A DNA stretch of 35,267 nucleotides, taken from contig JAQBNI010000010.1 of the NCBI GenBank assembly GCA_028288625.1, positions 1 through 35,267 of the forward strand. Reading direction: 5' to 3'. This document shows positions 16,093-24,704 of the stretch, piece by piece (position 1 is the first letter of the stretch; the number at the start of each line of letters is the position of its first letter). Under the pieces are notes generated by a model that was given only the letters and a program-made list of their open reading frames with translations, made no database searches and was not told the origin of the DNA. The translations under genes and the position numbers were made by a program. The DNA is from Bacteroidota bacterium. Its GTDB lineage: Bacteria; Bacteroidota; Bacteroidia; Chitinophagales; JADIYW01.

Positions 16093-16106
16093 TTGATTTA
16101 AGTCAA
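16093..16106. promoter_or_regulatory. FNR-like box (TTGAT-TTAA-GTCAA) before a lipoprotein gene
   Basis: This 14-mer is the exact reverse complement of the box at 33386-33399. It fits the FNR consensus TTGAT-N4-ATCAA with one change. It ends 33 bp before the ATG at 16140. A TTTG at 16092-16095 overlaps it and TATTTATA at 16114-16121 could be a poor -7 element. That would place the box over the -33 region, so repression or contact activation are both possible. Confidence 0.6.
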
Positions 16107-16139
16107 TAAGCCGTATTTATAACTATTAAATTTATCCCA

Positions 16140-16868
16140 ATGAAAAGAATTCTCAAAACAGGTTCGTTGTTATTGTTTGCATGTATCATGATCTGTGTCA
16201 GTTCATGTAAGAAAAAATCTTCAACAACTCCTGCGGTCACTTATTTATTAAAATCTTTTATTCATGAGAAAGCCGGAGTAAAGGACACCACGGTTTATTC
16301 TTTTAATAACGATGGCAAGGTGATTGCCGCTGTAATGGGCACCAGCAATGTTATTTATACTTACTCAGGACATACAATTAACAGAACGCGTACACAACCA
16401 CCTTTTACTCCTTCCAGGGATTCTATTATCATAGGTTCTAACGGGTACATCAGTGAAGATTATCTTTTTCACGACGATGGAACGATCAGCACAAAAAATA
16501 TATATTCCTATAACAGTCAGAACCAGCTTTCACAACTTACTTCCACTGAATATCCTTCTATGGTGGTGACTATTACAACGGTGACAATGTCTAACGGTGA
16601 TCTTGTAGGTGAGACGTATGGCAGCAACACCGCTACTATAGACTATTATGATAAACCCGCTGCTACAGGTGACTACTGGTATGTTGCACAATTCACAAAT
16701 TATGGCTCATTCTATTATAAACCAAACCATTTAGTAAAGACCATTATTAATGGCGGTTCAACGAATAGTTTTGCTTATGAATTTGATTCGAATGGCAATG
16801 TTTCAAAACTGACCATTACGGAAGGAGCAAATATAGATGTCTACAATATGACATGGTTGGCTAATTAA
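16140..16868 (+). CDS. Secreted lipoprotein, possibly DUF4595-like
   Basis: The 242 residues have a signal peptide and lipobox ending in Cys23 (VSSC), followed by three lysines. The mature part is a chain of beta-hairpins with repeating Tyr-Asn/Asp-Gly pairs (VYSFNNDGKVIAAV, IYSYNSQNQLSQL, AYEFDSNGNVSKL). These resemble the RHS/YD-like strands of DUF4595-type Bacteroidota lipoproteins. Function is unknown. The start is the ATG 33 bp after a perfect FNR-like box, the only such box outside the crp region with a well-placed downstream gene. Its stop abuts the stop of the convergent serine hydrolase. Confidence 0.75.
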   Translation: MKRILKTGSLLLFACIMICVSSCKKKSSTTPAVTYLLKSFIHEKAGVKDTTVYSFNNDGKVIAAVMGTSNVIYTYSGHTINRTRTQPPFTPSRDSIIIGSNGYISEDYLFHDDGTISTKNIYSYNSQNQLSQLTSTEYPSMVVTITTVTMSNGDLVGETYGSNTATIDYYDKPAATGDYWYVAQFTNYGSFYYKPNHLVKTIINGGSTNSFAYEFDSNGNVSKLTITEGANIDVYNMTWLAN

Positions 16869-17999
16869 TTACATTACCTGTAAACCTGCTTCGATATAAT
16901 TTCTTATATCATCGTTTTGCATCTTAGGATCATTCGGATCTCTCTTTATTTTTTTGCCTATGCGCACGATCACTGTATTTGCATCGGGAATAACAAAAAT
17001 AAACTGACCAAGTATTCCGCGGAAATAAGGCACATGATGATTTTTGTAATCGATCATCCAGGACTGACAACCGTACCAGTCACAGGTATATCCTTTGGCA
17101 TCCTTTAAAAATATATCTGCTGTCGTCATCAGGCTGATGTAAGAAGAATCTATCACTTGCACTGAATCCCACCTGCCTTTTTGTAAAACCATTTGTCCGA
17201 GGCGTGCAAAATCCCGCGCTGTAGCATTCACACAGCAGAATGATTTTTCCATGCCATGCTTATCGGTACTCCATACCGCATCGCTTTCAGCCCCAAGCGG
17301 TTGCCAAAGTACTTCACCGGCATTTTCTGCTAATGACCTATTGGTTAAATTCTTAATAATATATCCTAAGATCTGTGTACAGCAGCTTTGATATTCAAAT
17401 CTTTTTCCCTGCTGACCGTCATTTCTCAATTTTAATTTTCCCATTAATTTATCCAGGTCATTTCCGTAATACGATTCTGCAGTTAATGAAAAAATATTCC
17501 AGTAAGATTCATCCCAGTCCATATCAGCACTCATCGTGAGCACATTTCTGATCGTTAACTTTCCTTCAGGGATTTGAGTCAGCTGCGGAACATATTTTTT
17601 TACATCGTCATCAAGCGATTTTATTTTTCCTTCTTCCAGCAGCTTACCGATTAGCAGCGCGGTTATTGTCTTAGCCATAGAAAAAGATCCGGATATCGTT
17701 TCTTTATCATATTGCTCTGCATAATATTCATAAGCAATCTTTCCGTCCTTGATCACCAGGAACGCACATGTTTTTCTATCTTTGAAAAAATCCAATAACT
17801 CTTTGGAGGGTGCCTTTTTATTATAAGTTTCACTAATCTTCCAGGGTTCAGGATGCGTTGACCTTTTAATGGTGTGATAAGGGAAAATCTTATAATCATC
17901 CACATCTGCGAAGTTATGCTTCAATCCCATTTGCACATGCTCAGGAAGCAAAAAATAAACACCAATTAAAACAATGATGACAAGCAATATTTTTTTCAT
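16869..17999 (-). CDS. Membrane-anchored serine hydrolase, beta-lactamase (class C) family
   Basis: The 376 residues begin with a single membrane anchor (about 3-18) with the bulk outside the cytoplasm. The penicillin-binding-protein fold motifs are the nucleophile Ser107 in SMAK (107-110), Tyr203-Gln-Ser205 as the YxN-like motif, and FRGILGQF near the C-terminus in place of KTG/HxG. Characterised members act as esterases, D-amino-acid peptidases or beta-lactamases, and the substrate here is not predictable. A terminator for the gene upstream lies between the two, so it has its own transcript. Its stop touches the convergent lipoprotein stop. Confidence 0.88.
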   Translation of the reverse strand: MKKILLVIIVLIGVYFLLPEHVQMGLKHNFADVDDYKIFPYHTIKRSTHPEPWKISETYNKKAPSKELLDFFKDRKTCAFLVIKDGKIAYEYYAEQYDKETISGSFSMAKTITALLIGKLLEEGKIKSLDDDVKKYVPQLTQIPEGKLTIRNVLTMSADMDWDESYWNIFSLTAESYYGNDLDKLMGKLKLRNDGQQGKRFEYQSCCTQILGYIIKNLTNRSLAENAGEVLWQPLGAESDAVWSTDKHGMEKSFCCVNATARDFARLGQMVLQKGRWDSVQVIDSSYISLMTTADIFLKDAKGYTCDWYGCQSWMIDYKNHHVPYFRGILGQFIFVIPDANTVIVRIGKKIKRDPNDPKMQNDDIRNYIEAGLQVM

Positions 18000-18011
18000 A
18001 GTGGTGGAAAT

Positions 18012-18046
18012 AAAAAAACCGGATGAGTAAAAAATATATCCGGTTT
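18012..18046 (-). terminator. Rho-independent terminator of the SH3-repeat gene
   Basis: On the minus strand, AAACCGGAT and ATCCGGTTT form a 9-bp stem with a 13-nt loop, followed by a run of seven Ts counting the last stem bases. It lies about 20 bp after the stop codon at 18068. Confidence 0.85.
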
Positions 18047-18067
18047 AAAAATTAGAAATCTGTTTTG

Positions 18068-19444
18068 TTATTTTAAGACGGTCACCCTTACTTTATAAAA
18101 GTATGCATCGGTGCCATCGTCGAAAAGAATTTTGCCGGAATAAGTATCAGTGCCCTGTAAATTCAAGCCATCCGCAACCTTGCCGATCTTACCTACATAA
18201 GTACTCTTGCCGGATGAATAGCTGTCGTCCTTATCTACATCAGTAACCACAACGCGTGTTCCTTTAGAAATGGTAGAAGGAGAAGAGGATAAAGTTGAGG
18301 AAGAGGAAGAAGATGATTTGGAAGTTGTAGTTGAACTTCCTGTAACCTTCTTCATTTTAGCCAAATAAAAATATGGCTTTGAACCATCTTCTAAATCTAT
18401 TGTTCCACCATATCCACCGCCGTCTTCATCATACTCGAAATCACTCTCTGCAATACCTTTTTTACCAATGTATTTATCTTTATCATCATAATAGCTGTCT
18501 TCAGTACTTATTGCTGTCACTTCCACTTTATCACCCGCTACAATATCATCGTCGCTTATTGCATCATTCCATTCATCACCGCTACTTTTAGAAATAGTTA
18601 CAGAAGATGATGACGATACTGATGATGCTGGTAATTTAGCAACCGGCTCTTTTGAAAACTTAGCTTTGTAGAAATAACCTGTGCTGCCATCATCATACGA
18701 AAAATCACCTGCATAATATCCGTCGGTCTTCATGGTCATTGCTGTCTTACCAACCTTTCCTTTTTTACCAATATATTTTTCGCGATCAGAATAATAAGAA
18801 TCATCGGGACTGACATCCGCAACATACAGTGCGGTTCCAGGTGCAATTGTACCTGTTATATATTTAGGAGTTTTAGCAGAAGAAGAAGATGACGGTTTTG
18901 ATGAAGAAGAGGAAGAGGCAGAACTTCCTGATACTTTTCCCACCCTCACTTTATAGAAGTAGTAACTTTTGCCATCATCAGTGTTAACGCTTCCCGAAGT
19001 ATATCCATCCTTATCTATTGTTAAAGATGTTGTCGCGGTACCGGTCTGTCCTTCTATTTCATTTTTGCTTGAATAATAAGCATCATCCGAAGGAACTTCT
19101 AATATCTTAAATTTTGTACCACTCGGTATCTCTCCCGTAAATAAAGATTTTGAATCAAAGGTTCTCTTCGTTGCATCTGTAACGGAAACTTTTACACTTT
19201 TAAAAAAACACGTTCTGCCATTCTCCACTTCAAGTGTTCCTGAATAAAACCCTTCCGGATTTTTTGACAATTCGCCTAAAGCCGTCGCACCTTGCCCAAG
19301 GAATGTCGCCCGCTCATCGTAATAAGTATCGGTCTTAGCGATCTCTACGATCTTTACTTTTGTTCCCTTACTAATTTTGTCCTGGGCAAATATTGCAGTA
19401 GAAAGGCAAGCGCCTAACCATACAAGCAAAAATAATTTTTTCAT
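18068..19444 (-). CDS. Secreted protein with five SH3-like repeats and Ser-rich linkers
   Basis: This is a 458-residue exported protein with a signal peptide ending at about AQ (20-21). Five repeats of about 65-68 residues follow, at about 24-88, 103-169, 197-264, 299-366 and 391-457. The shared pattern is G-T-x-V-x-V-x-D/E-V, then DDxYYxxK, then YIGKxGK, then GYYSG-x-I, then DDGxxxYFYKVRV, which suggests small SH3-like beta-barrels. Poly-Ser linkers separate repeats 2 to 5 (about 172-192, 272-289 and 369-391). I do not recognise the family. Binding to cell wall or extracellular polymer is a guess from the SH3-like form. The start at 19444 is preferred over 19468 because a -7 element overlaps the longer start. 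It lies 66 bp after nusB but has its own promoter. Confidence 0.78.
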   Translation of the reverse strand: MKKLFLLVWLGACLSTAIFAQDKISKGTKVKIVEIAKTDTYYDERATFLGQGATALGELSKNPEGFYSGTLEVENGRTCFFKSVKVSVTDATKRTFDSKSLFTGEIPSGTKFKILEVPSDDAYYSSKNEIEGQTGTATTSLTIDKDGYTSGSVNTDDGKSYYFYKVRVGKVSGSSASSSSSSKPSSSSSAKTPKYITGTIAPGTALYVADVSPDDSYYSDREKYIGKKGKVGKTAMTMKTDGYYAGDFSYDDGSTGYFYKAKFSKEPVAKLPASSVSSSSSVTISKSSGDEWNDAISDDDIVAGDKVEVTAISTEDSYYDDKDKYIGKKGIAESDFEYDEDGGGYGGTIDLEDGSKPYFYLAKMKKVTGSSTTTSKSSSSSSSTLSSSPSTISKGTRVVVTDVDKDDSYSSGKSTYVGKIGKVADGLNLQGTDTYSGKILFDDGTDAYFYKVRVTVLK

Positions 19445-19465
19445 AACTACTGTGCAGTTTAAAAA

Positions 19466-19473
19466 CAAAAATA
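19466..19473 (-). promoter_or_regulatory. -7 element TATTTTTG for the SH3-repeat gene
   Basis: Read on the minus strand it matches TAnnTTTG exactly and ends 21 bp before the chosen ATG at 19444. No clear TTTG is seen at -33. It overlaps the upstream alternative start, which argues against that start. Confidence 0.5.
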
Positions 19474-19510
19474 AAAAAAATCCATAAAAGAAGAGCGAAA
19501 TCTTCTAATG

Positions 19511-20527
19511 TCATAATAAGCCCCGACCGGTTTTCTGAAGCTGTTCGTTGTTTTTCATTTCGCGCATAAGTGAATCGAGCACACCGTTGATAAAATCCTT
19601 GCTTTTAGGTGTGCTGTATTCTTTGGAAATATCGAGGTACTCATTTATGGTTACTTTAACGGGAATACTTTCAAAATAGAGAAACTCGGAAACTGCCATC
19701 CTGATCAGGATCACATCCACAACAGCTAAGCGGTCGGTTTCCCAGTTTTTTAATTTAGGTTCAATTAATTTTTCATGTTCTTCTTTATGATCTATCGTTA
19801 GATTAAAAAGATCGAGACCAAATTGTGTAAGCTCCTTAAATTTTTCTTTCAGGCTGCTCTTGTCCAAATTCAGCATCAATTCATTCTTACTTTTTTGGAT
19901 CACATCATGTACTGCTTCAACTACATATTCAGCATCATCCATCCAGTTTGTAAAATGCTCTTCGGTATTCGCCGTAAAATGCTCGTCTTCCAAAATGATG
20001 TTATTCAATAAAAACATAATGATATTTCTATCTTCTGTTACATTAAATTCCATTTCGTTGGAAAGATAATTTTTATACTCTTCAGATTCTGTCAATTTTT
20101 TGTAGAGTGAACGAATAAGATCATCTTCGAGCAGCGATATAGTATTGGCGTTCTTTGTTTCCTGTAAAAACTCGGCATCATTATTTAAATATTGAATCAA
20201 AATATTGCTCAATAGTTTTGTATTGAAATTTTTATCTTTCTCTTCTTTTAAAAATTTTGACGCCTTGACCTTTGCATCCTTCTCCACAAAATTGGCGATC
20301 TCCCGTAGATACAATAAAATATATAAATACTGATCTTTAACAGATAGGATGCTATTCTGTAAATGTTTTTCGTAATAGGAAGGCGTAAGATTTTTTGTTG
20401 ATTTATCGCGGTCACTGTTGTTAGAATTACCTTTATTTTTTTGTGTTAGAGAAAGATCCTGGATAGATATCTCATAAGCATAGATATATTGCATTGCTTT
20501 TATTCTGACACTTCTCCTGGTAATCAT
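19511..20527 (-). CDS. nusB: Transcription antitermination factor NusB, long form
   Basis: NusB binds boxA RNA with NusE and supports antitermination of rRNA operons. Of 338 residues, the C-terminal 110 or so carry the NusB signature (ENWETDRLAVVDVILIRMAVSE-like segment, then the VTINEYLDISKEYSTPKSKDFINGVLD helix). The N-terminus MITRRSVRIKAMQYIYAYE matches the family start. The middle 200 residues are a charged helical insertion, usual for Bacteroidota NusB and absent from the 139-residue E. coli protein. The frame stays open to 20626, but a perfect -7 element lies in that extension. The start at 20527 is therefore preferred. Confidence 0.92.
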   Translation of the reverse strand: MITRRSVRIKAMQYIYAYEISIQDLSLTQKNKGNSNNSDRDKSTKNLTPSYYEKHLQNSILSVKDQYLYILLYLREIANFVEKDAKVKASKFLKEEKDKNFNTKLLSNILIQYLNNDAEFLQETKNANTISLLEDDLIRSLYKKLTESEEYKNYLSNEMEFNVTEDRNIIMFLLNNIILEDEHFTANTEEHFTNWMDDAEYVVEAVHDVIQKSKNELMLNLDKSSLKEKFKELTQFGLDLFNLTIDHKEEHEKLIEPKLKNWETDRLAVVDVILIRMAVSEFLYFESIPVKVTINEYLDISKEYSTPKSKDFINGVLDSLMREMKNNEQLQKTGRGLL

Positions 20528-20551
20528 GCGATGTAATGAACTTTGTTGGCG

Positions 20552-20584
20552 CAAAGATACTTTATAATTTGAAAATTCAGCAAT
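20552..20584 (-). promoter_or_regulatory. Putative nusB promoter (ATTG-N21-TATCTTTG)
   Basis: On the minus strand ATTG (20584-20581) and TATCTTTG (20559-20552) are 21 bp apart. The -7 element is a perfect match and lies 24 bp before the ATG at 20527. Confidence 0.6.
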
Positions 20585-20707
20585 TTGAAGTTTTGAAGAT
20601 GATATTATGTTTATCTTAAATGCCAATGTTTTTTACAGATTCGTATTCTAATTATTTAACCTTTTTTCTGGCATTTTCAAATTAACCCATTTTCAAATTT
20701 TCAAATT
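20566..20707. repeat. TTTCAAATT repeats and long-range inverted repeat
   Basis: TTTCAAATT occurs three times within 20675-20707, twice as CATTTTCAAATT (20672-20683 and 20688-20699). The 12-mer AATTTTCAAATT (20696-20707) is the exact inverse of AATTTGAAAATT at 20566-20577. Together they bracket the spacer between the divergent nusB and ABC-exporter promoters. This is simple AT-rich sequence of a sort frequent in Bacteroidota spacers. Confidence 0.55.
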
Positions 20708-20735
20708 GATTTCAATTTCCTAATTTCACGGAGAG

Positions 20736-22520
20736 ATGAAAGAGCTTCGCGCGGTTAATAAATATCTTTTAAAGTACAAGTGGCTGCTGCTGCTGGGAAT
20801 CGTATTTGTTGTTACTTCCAATATTTTCGGTTTGTACACGCCGGAATATATCCGTTACACCGTCGATATTGTAAAAGAAAATCTAACCACTTATCAACTG
20901 GTCCAAGGATTCGCAGTTCAATCTGCATTTAAAACACATTTTGTTTACTACATCATCTTCTTTTCATTGGTTATCCTGATCACCTCCTTAATAAAAGGCT
21001 TGCTGATGTTCTTTATGCGGCAAACCATTATTGTAATGTCGCGAAAAGTTGAGTACGATCAGAAGAATGAATTATACCGCCATTACCAGCGCCTGAACAC
21101 TTCTTTTTATAAGCGCAATAATACAGGCGACCTGATGAGCCGCATCAGCGAAGATGTTTCAAGAGTGAGAATGTATATCGGTCCTGCGATCATGTATACC
21201 ATCAATTTAATAGCTTTATTTACCATGGTCATCTATACGATGTTTCACATCAATTCCTATCTCAGTTTTTTTGTACTCCTCCCCTTACCCGTTCTTGCGT
21301 TCTCTATTTATAAAGTAAGCGACGTGATCAACAAGAAAAGCGAAAACATCTCCATTGCGCTTTCCGGTTTGACCTCAAGAGCACAGGAAGTTTTTTCCGG
21401 TGTTCGTGTTATTCAATCCTTTGCTCTCGATAAGCAAATACAAAAAGAATTTTATGATGCAAGCGCAGATTACAGGAAACAAAATATTTCACTCGCAAAA
21501 ATAGAATCATTTTTTGCGCCGCTGATGTTGCTGCTGATCGGTGTAAGTACTTTATTAGTTGTTTATATCGGCGGAATAGAAGTTGTAAAGGGCAGCTTTA
21601 CGGCGGGTAACATTGCAGAATTTGTATTTTATATCAACATGCTGACGTGGCCGGTTGCCTCCCTGGGCTGGTGCGTTTCGCTTGTGCAGCGTGCAGAAGC
21701 GTCACAAAAACGGATCAATAATTTCCTTCAGGATAAAAATGAGATCGTTAATAACTCAACATCCACAATAAAAGAAATAGAAAACATTTCTTTTCAACAC
21801 GTATCTTTTGTTTATCCGGACACCGGCATCAAGGCGCTGGAAAATATCAGTTTCAAAATAAACAAGGACGATAAAGTGGCGATCGTAGGAAAAACAGGAA
21901 GCGGAAAATCCACGATCGCCGAGTTATTACTTCGTACTTATGATATTGAAACCGGCAAGATCTGTATTAACGGGGAGAACTTAAAAGATATAGACCTCGT
22001 TTCTTACCGCGAAAAAGTAGGCTACACGCCGCAGGATACATTTCTATTTTCTGATTCCGTAAAAAACAATATCCTATTCGGAAAGAATAACGTCCCGGAT
22101 AATGAAGTTGAAAAATACGCTGAAGTAGCATGCGTTCAGAATGAGATTTTAAACCTTTCCAAAAAATATGAAACGATCGTCGGCGAACGCGGTGTAATGC
22201 TGTCGGGTGGACAAAAGCAGCGCATTTCCATTGCGCGTTCACTTGTAAAAGATCCGCAGGTTGTGCTGCTGGATGATTGCTTGTCTGCCGTGGATGCCAA
22301 GACAGAAAAAAATATATTAGATAACCTGAATGCAACCTTATATAATAAAACTGTCATCTTTATAACACACAGGATCTTTGCAGTAATGAACTTTAACAAG
22401 ATCTTTGTGTTAGAAGATGGTAAAATTTCAGAAGAAGGTAGTCACCTCGAATTGATGGAATTGAGAGGCGCATATTACGAGCTATATCAATTACAGCAGG
22501 TAGAAACTACCGAAGTATAA
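20736..22520 (+). CDS. ABC exporter, fused permease and ATPase (MsbA-like)
   Basis: This is a 594-residue half-transporter that works as a dimer. Six membrane segments occupy about residues 15-310. The ATPase follows with Walker A GKTGSGKST (about 384-392), the signature LSGGQ (about 489-493), Walker B VVLLDD (about 508-513), the D-loop SAVD and the H-loop His in FITHR (about 541). Such exporters move lipids, peptides or drugs out of the cytoplasm. The subgroup cannot be fixed, though the form fits the MsbA/lipid-flippase class. The catalytic residue after Walker B is Asp with a following Cys (LLDDCLSAVD). Many exporters have Glu or Asp there, so activity may be reduced or the protein may act in a heterodimer. 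Confidence 0.92.
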   Translation: MKELRAVNKYLLKYKWLLLLGIVFVVTSNIFGLYTPEYIRYTVDIVKENLTTYQLVQGFAVQSAFKTHFVYYIIFFSLVILITSLIKGLLMFFMRQTIIVMSRKVEYDQKNELYRHYQRLNTSFYKRNNTGDLMSRISEDVSRVRMYIGPAIMYTINLIALFTMVIYTMFHINSYLSFFVLLPLPVLAFSIYKVSDVINKKSENISIALSGLTSRAQEVFSGVRVIQSFALDKQIQKEFYDASADYRKQNISLAKIESFFAPLMLLLIGVSTLLVVYIGGIEVVKGSFTAGNIAEFVFYINMLTWPVASLGWCVSLVQRAEASQKRINNFLQDKNEIVNNSTSTIKEIENISFQHVSFVYPDTGIKALENISFKINKDDKVAIVGKTGSGKSTIAELLLRTYDIETGKICINGENLKDIDLVSYREKVGYTPQDTFLFSDSVKNNILFGKNNVPDNEVEKYAEVACVQNEILNLSKKYETIVGERGVMLSGGQKQRISIARSLVKDPQVVLLDDCLSAVDAKTEKNILDNLNATLYNKTVIFITHRIFAVMNFNKIFVLEDGKISEEGSHLELMELRGAYYELYQLQQVETTEV

Positions 22521-22613
22521 CTTACAGTTATTAACATTGCCGCATTGTGTGGACTAATTTATTTTTATTGTTGTTTTTTTTGAAATATTTTGTGAATACT
22601 AAATACGAAAAAA

Positions 22614-23075
22614 GTGGAGAACGAAAAAAATTTTGACAAGAATGGAGTGTACTCCAAGAGAGTAAGAGCCGGAAAAAGGAGAACGTATTTTTTCGATGTC
22701 CGGACTACAAGGGCAAACGATTATTACCTCACGATCACGGAAAGTAAAAAACGTTTTGAGGATGACAATTACGACCGTCACAAAATTTTTATTTACAAGG
22801 AAGATTTTGTGAAATTTGTGAATGCATTACAGGACACGGTAAATCATATCAAAACGGAATTGTTACCCGATTATGATTTCGATGCACATTCGCATGAGGA
22901 GTATGAAGACAGGGAATTCAAACAGGAAAGGATATCTGATCCGCTTGAAAAACCCGAAGAAGAAAAACATGAAGAGAAATCTGCTGAAGACATCCAGACA
23001 GATGTAATTATTCCCGGACCTGCTGATCCGATCAAGCAAAATGATGCGGATGAAGAAGTGGAAAAATGGGATTAA
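22614..23075 (+). CDS. DUF3276 (PUR-alpha-like) nucleic-acid-binding protein
   Basis: This small cytosolic protein of 153 residues is typical of Bacteroidota. The PUR repeat covers about residues 12-85: VYSKRVRAGKRRTYFFDVR, then NDYYLTITESKKRF and HKIFIYKEDFVKFVNAL. An acidic low-complexity tail (about 95-153) follows. Bacterial PUR relatives bind single-stranded DNA and RNA, and the exact role is not established. The start is GTG at 22614, chosen because MENEKNF is the usual N-terminus of this family and no in-frame ATG lies between it and the conserved region. A very strong hairpin ends the gene. Confidence 0.9.
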   Translation: MENEKNFDKNGVYSKRVRAGKRRTYFFDVRTTRANDYYLTITESKKRFEDDNYDRHKIFIYKEDFVKFVNALQDTVNHIKTELLPDYDFDAHSHEEYEDREFKQERISDPLEKPEEEKHEEKSAEDIQTDVIIPGPADPIKQNDADEEVEKWD

Positions 23076-23100
23076 GAAAAATCACTTAATATTTTATAAA

Positions 23101-23139
23101 CTACAAATAAAGTCCGCATAATGCGGACTTTATTTGTAG
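23101..23139. terminator. Strong hairpin after the DUF3276 gene
   Basis: A perfect 18-bp stem (CTACAAATAAAGTCCGCA with its complement) has a 3-nt TAA loop. It begins 25 bp after the stop. The A-rich flanks upstream and downstream would give it T-runs on the minus strand more than on the plus strand. It separates the gene from mgtE. Confidence 0.85.
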
Positions 23140-23255
23140 AAAAAACTTTACACTTTCCTTATGGTTTTTTAATTTATTGTGTGAAGGATGCATCAATAAT
23201 TTTTTCTATTTTGTAACGTTCATTTTTTGAAGCAATTTTAAGCAGTTCAGTTATT

Positions 23256-24614
23256 ATGGAAATCACGAAAGAAGAATTGATATTAGAAGTTCTCCGGCAG
23301 GAGAAGCCTGATTTTCATGACTTCAGCACAACAGAACTCGCCGATTTTTTGAATGATTATGATGAATACAGCAATGTCATCATTGAAATCCTCGAGCCGC
23401 ATCGCGCGGTAAAGACGCTTAAATTTCTCGATCTCCGGGTTCAGAAAAAACTCATTCATACACTGCCGTCGAATATTGTTGCCACGCTGATTCAGAACAT
23501 GCACTTTGACGACAGAACTGCATTGTTAAGCGAGCTGACCAGCGAATCTGTAAAAAAATTAGTCTTGTTTTTATCTCCCGAAGACAGGATAGAAACGCTT
23601 GCATTGCTGGGTTACCCGGAAGACAGCGTAGGACGGTTGATGAACCCGGATTATATAGAAGTCAAAGATTATTTTACGATCCAGGATGCATTGAATAAGA
23701 TCCGGAAACTCGGACGAACCATTGAAAATATAAATTTCATTTACATTATTGATGATTCAGAAAGACTGATCGATGACATCAATTTAAAAGAGTTATTAAT
23801 TGCTTCTCCTGAAACGAGACTCAGTGAGTTGATGGATAAAAAATACATTGCACTAAATGTTACAGACACACAGGAATCTGCTTCATCCGTTTTCAGAAAA
23901 AATAACCGCGCCGTACTTCCCGTTGTAGATCATGACGGCATACTCTTAGGTATTGTTACGATCGATGATATTTTGCGTGTGCAGAGTGAAGAAGACACGG
24001 AGGACATACAAAAGATCGGTGGTACGGAAGCCTTGGATGAGCCTTACATGAATACGGCTTTCTTTGAATTGATGAAAAAGCGTGCGCCGTGGCTGGTTAT
24101 TCTTTTTTTAGGTGAAATGCTCACTGCTACAGCGATGAGTTTTTTCCAGGATGAGATCTCCAAGGCAGTTATTCTTGCATTATTTATTCCATTGATCATT
24201 TCCAGCGGCGGCAATTCAGGTTCGCAGGCATCCACGCTGATCATACGCGCGATGGCGCTTGGCGAAATTACATTTGCGGATTGGTGGCGCGTAATGAGGA
24301 GAGAAATTTTCAGCGGGTTGGTACTCGGTACTATATTAGGATCGATCGGGTTTTTAAGGATCGTGATCTGGTCGTCTGTCAGTCCGATCTACGGAGAACA
24401 CTATATTTTAGTGGCGCTCACAGTGGCTATTACATTGGTTGGCGTAGTGCTCTGGGGATCTTTATGCGGTTCCATGCTTCCTCTCCTATTGAAAAGGATC
24501 GGCGCTGACCCTGCTGCGTCCTCCGCTCCCTTCGTGGCTACATTAGTTGATGTTACGGGTTTGATCATTTACTTTGTTGTTGCTTCGTTGTTGCTCAGCG
24601 GCACGTTATTATAA
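23256..24614 (+). CDS. mgtE: Magnesium transporter MgtE
   Basis: This is an inner-membrane Mg2+ channel that works as a dimer. The 452 residues have the family order. A helical superhelix N domain (about 1-130, with LSPEDRIETLALLGYPEDSVGRLM near its end) comes first. Two CBS domains follow (about 140-255, with NRAVLPVVDHDGILLGIVTIDDIL). Five membrane segments complete the protein (about 280-450). The pore signature region SSGGNSGSQASTLIIRAMALGEI (about 309-331) and the DPAASSAPFVATLVDVTGLIIYF C-terminal segment are intact. Gating by the N and CBS domains responds to cytosolic Mg2+. No M-box riboswitch is visible in the 180-bp leader. Confidence 0.95.
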   Translation: MEITKEELILEVLRQEKPDFHDFSTTELADFLNDYDEYSNVIIEILEPHRAVKTLKFLDLRVQKKLIHTLPSNIVATLIQNMHFDDRTALLSELTSESVKKLVLFLSPEDRIETLALLGYPEDSVGRLMNPDYIEVKDYFTIQDALNKIRKLGRTIENINFIYIIDDSERLIDDINLKELLIASPETRLSELMDKKYIALNVTDTQESASSVFRKNNRAVLPVVDHDGILLGIVTIDDILRVQSEEDTEDIQKIGGTEALDEPYMNTAFFELMKKRAPWLVILFLGEMLTATAMSFFQDEISKAVILALFIPLIISSGGNSGSQASTLIIRAMALGEITFADWWRVMRREIFSGLVLGTILGSIGFLRIVIWSSVSPIYGEHYILVALTVAITLVGVVLWGSLCGSMLPLLLKRIGADPAASSAPFVATLVDVTGLIIYFVVASLLLSGTLL

Positions 24615-24667
24615 AATTATGCTATCTGCCTTTGAAGTGCTTTCAAAAAAATATCCTTACAATTTCT

Positions 24668-24675
24668 TATTTTTG
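24668..24675 (+). promoter_or_regulatory. -7 element TATTTTTG for ychF
   Basis: It is a perfect TAnnTTTG match ending 29 bp before the ATG at 24705. No convincing TTTG is placed 19-21 bp upstream. Confidence 0.45.
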
Positions 24676-24704
24676 CGGTTCAAAATTATCAATAACAATA
24701 TACA

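Noticed and set aside
18290-18930. Serine-codon tracts as microsatellite or CRISPR-like repeats
   Set aside because: They are in-frame poly-Ser linkers of the SH3-repeat protein with no regular spacer or repeat unit.
20527-20626. Longer N-terminus for NusB
   Set aside because: A perfect -7 element (20552-20559) lies in the extension and the family starts at MITRRSV.
23140-23255. M-box riboswitch before mgtE
   Set aside because: The leader is short and AT-rich, with no conserved M-box stems that I can see.
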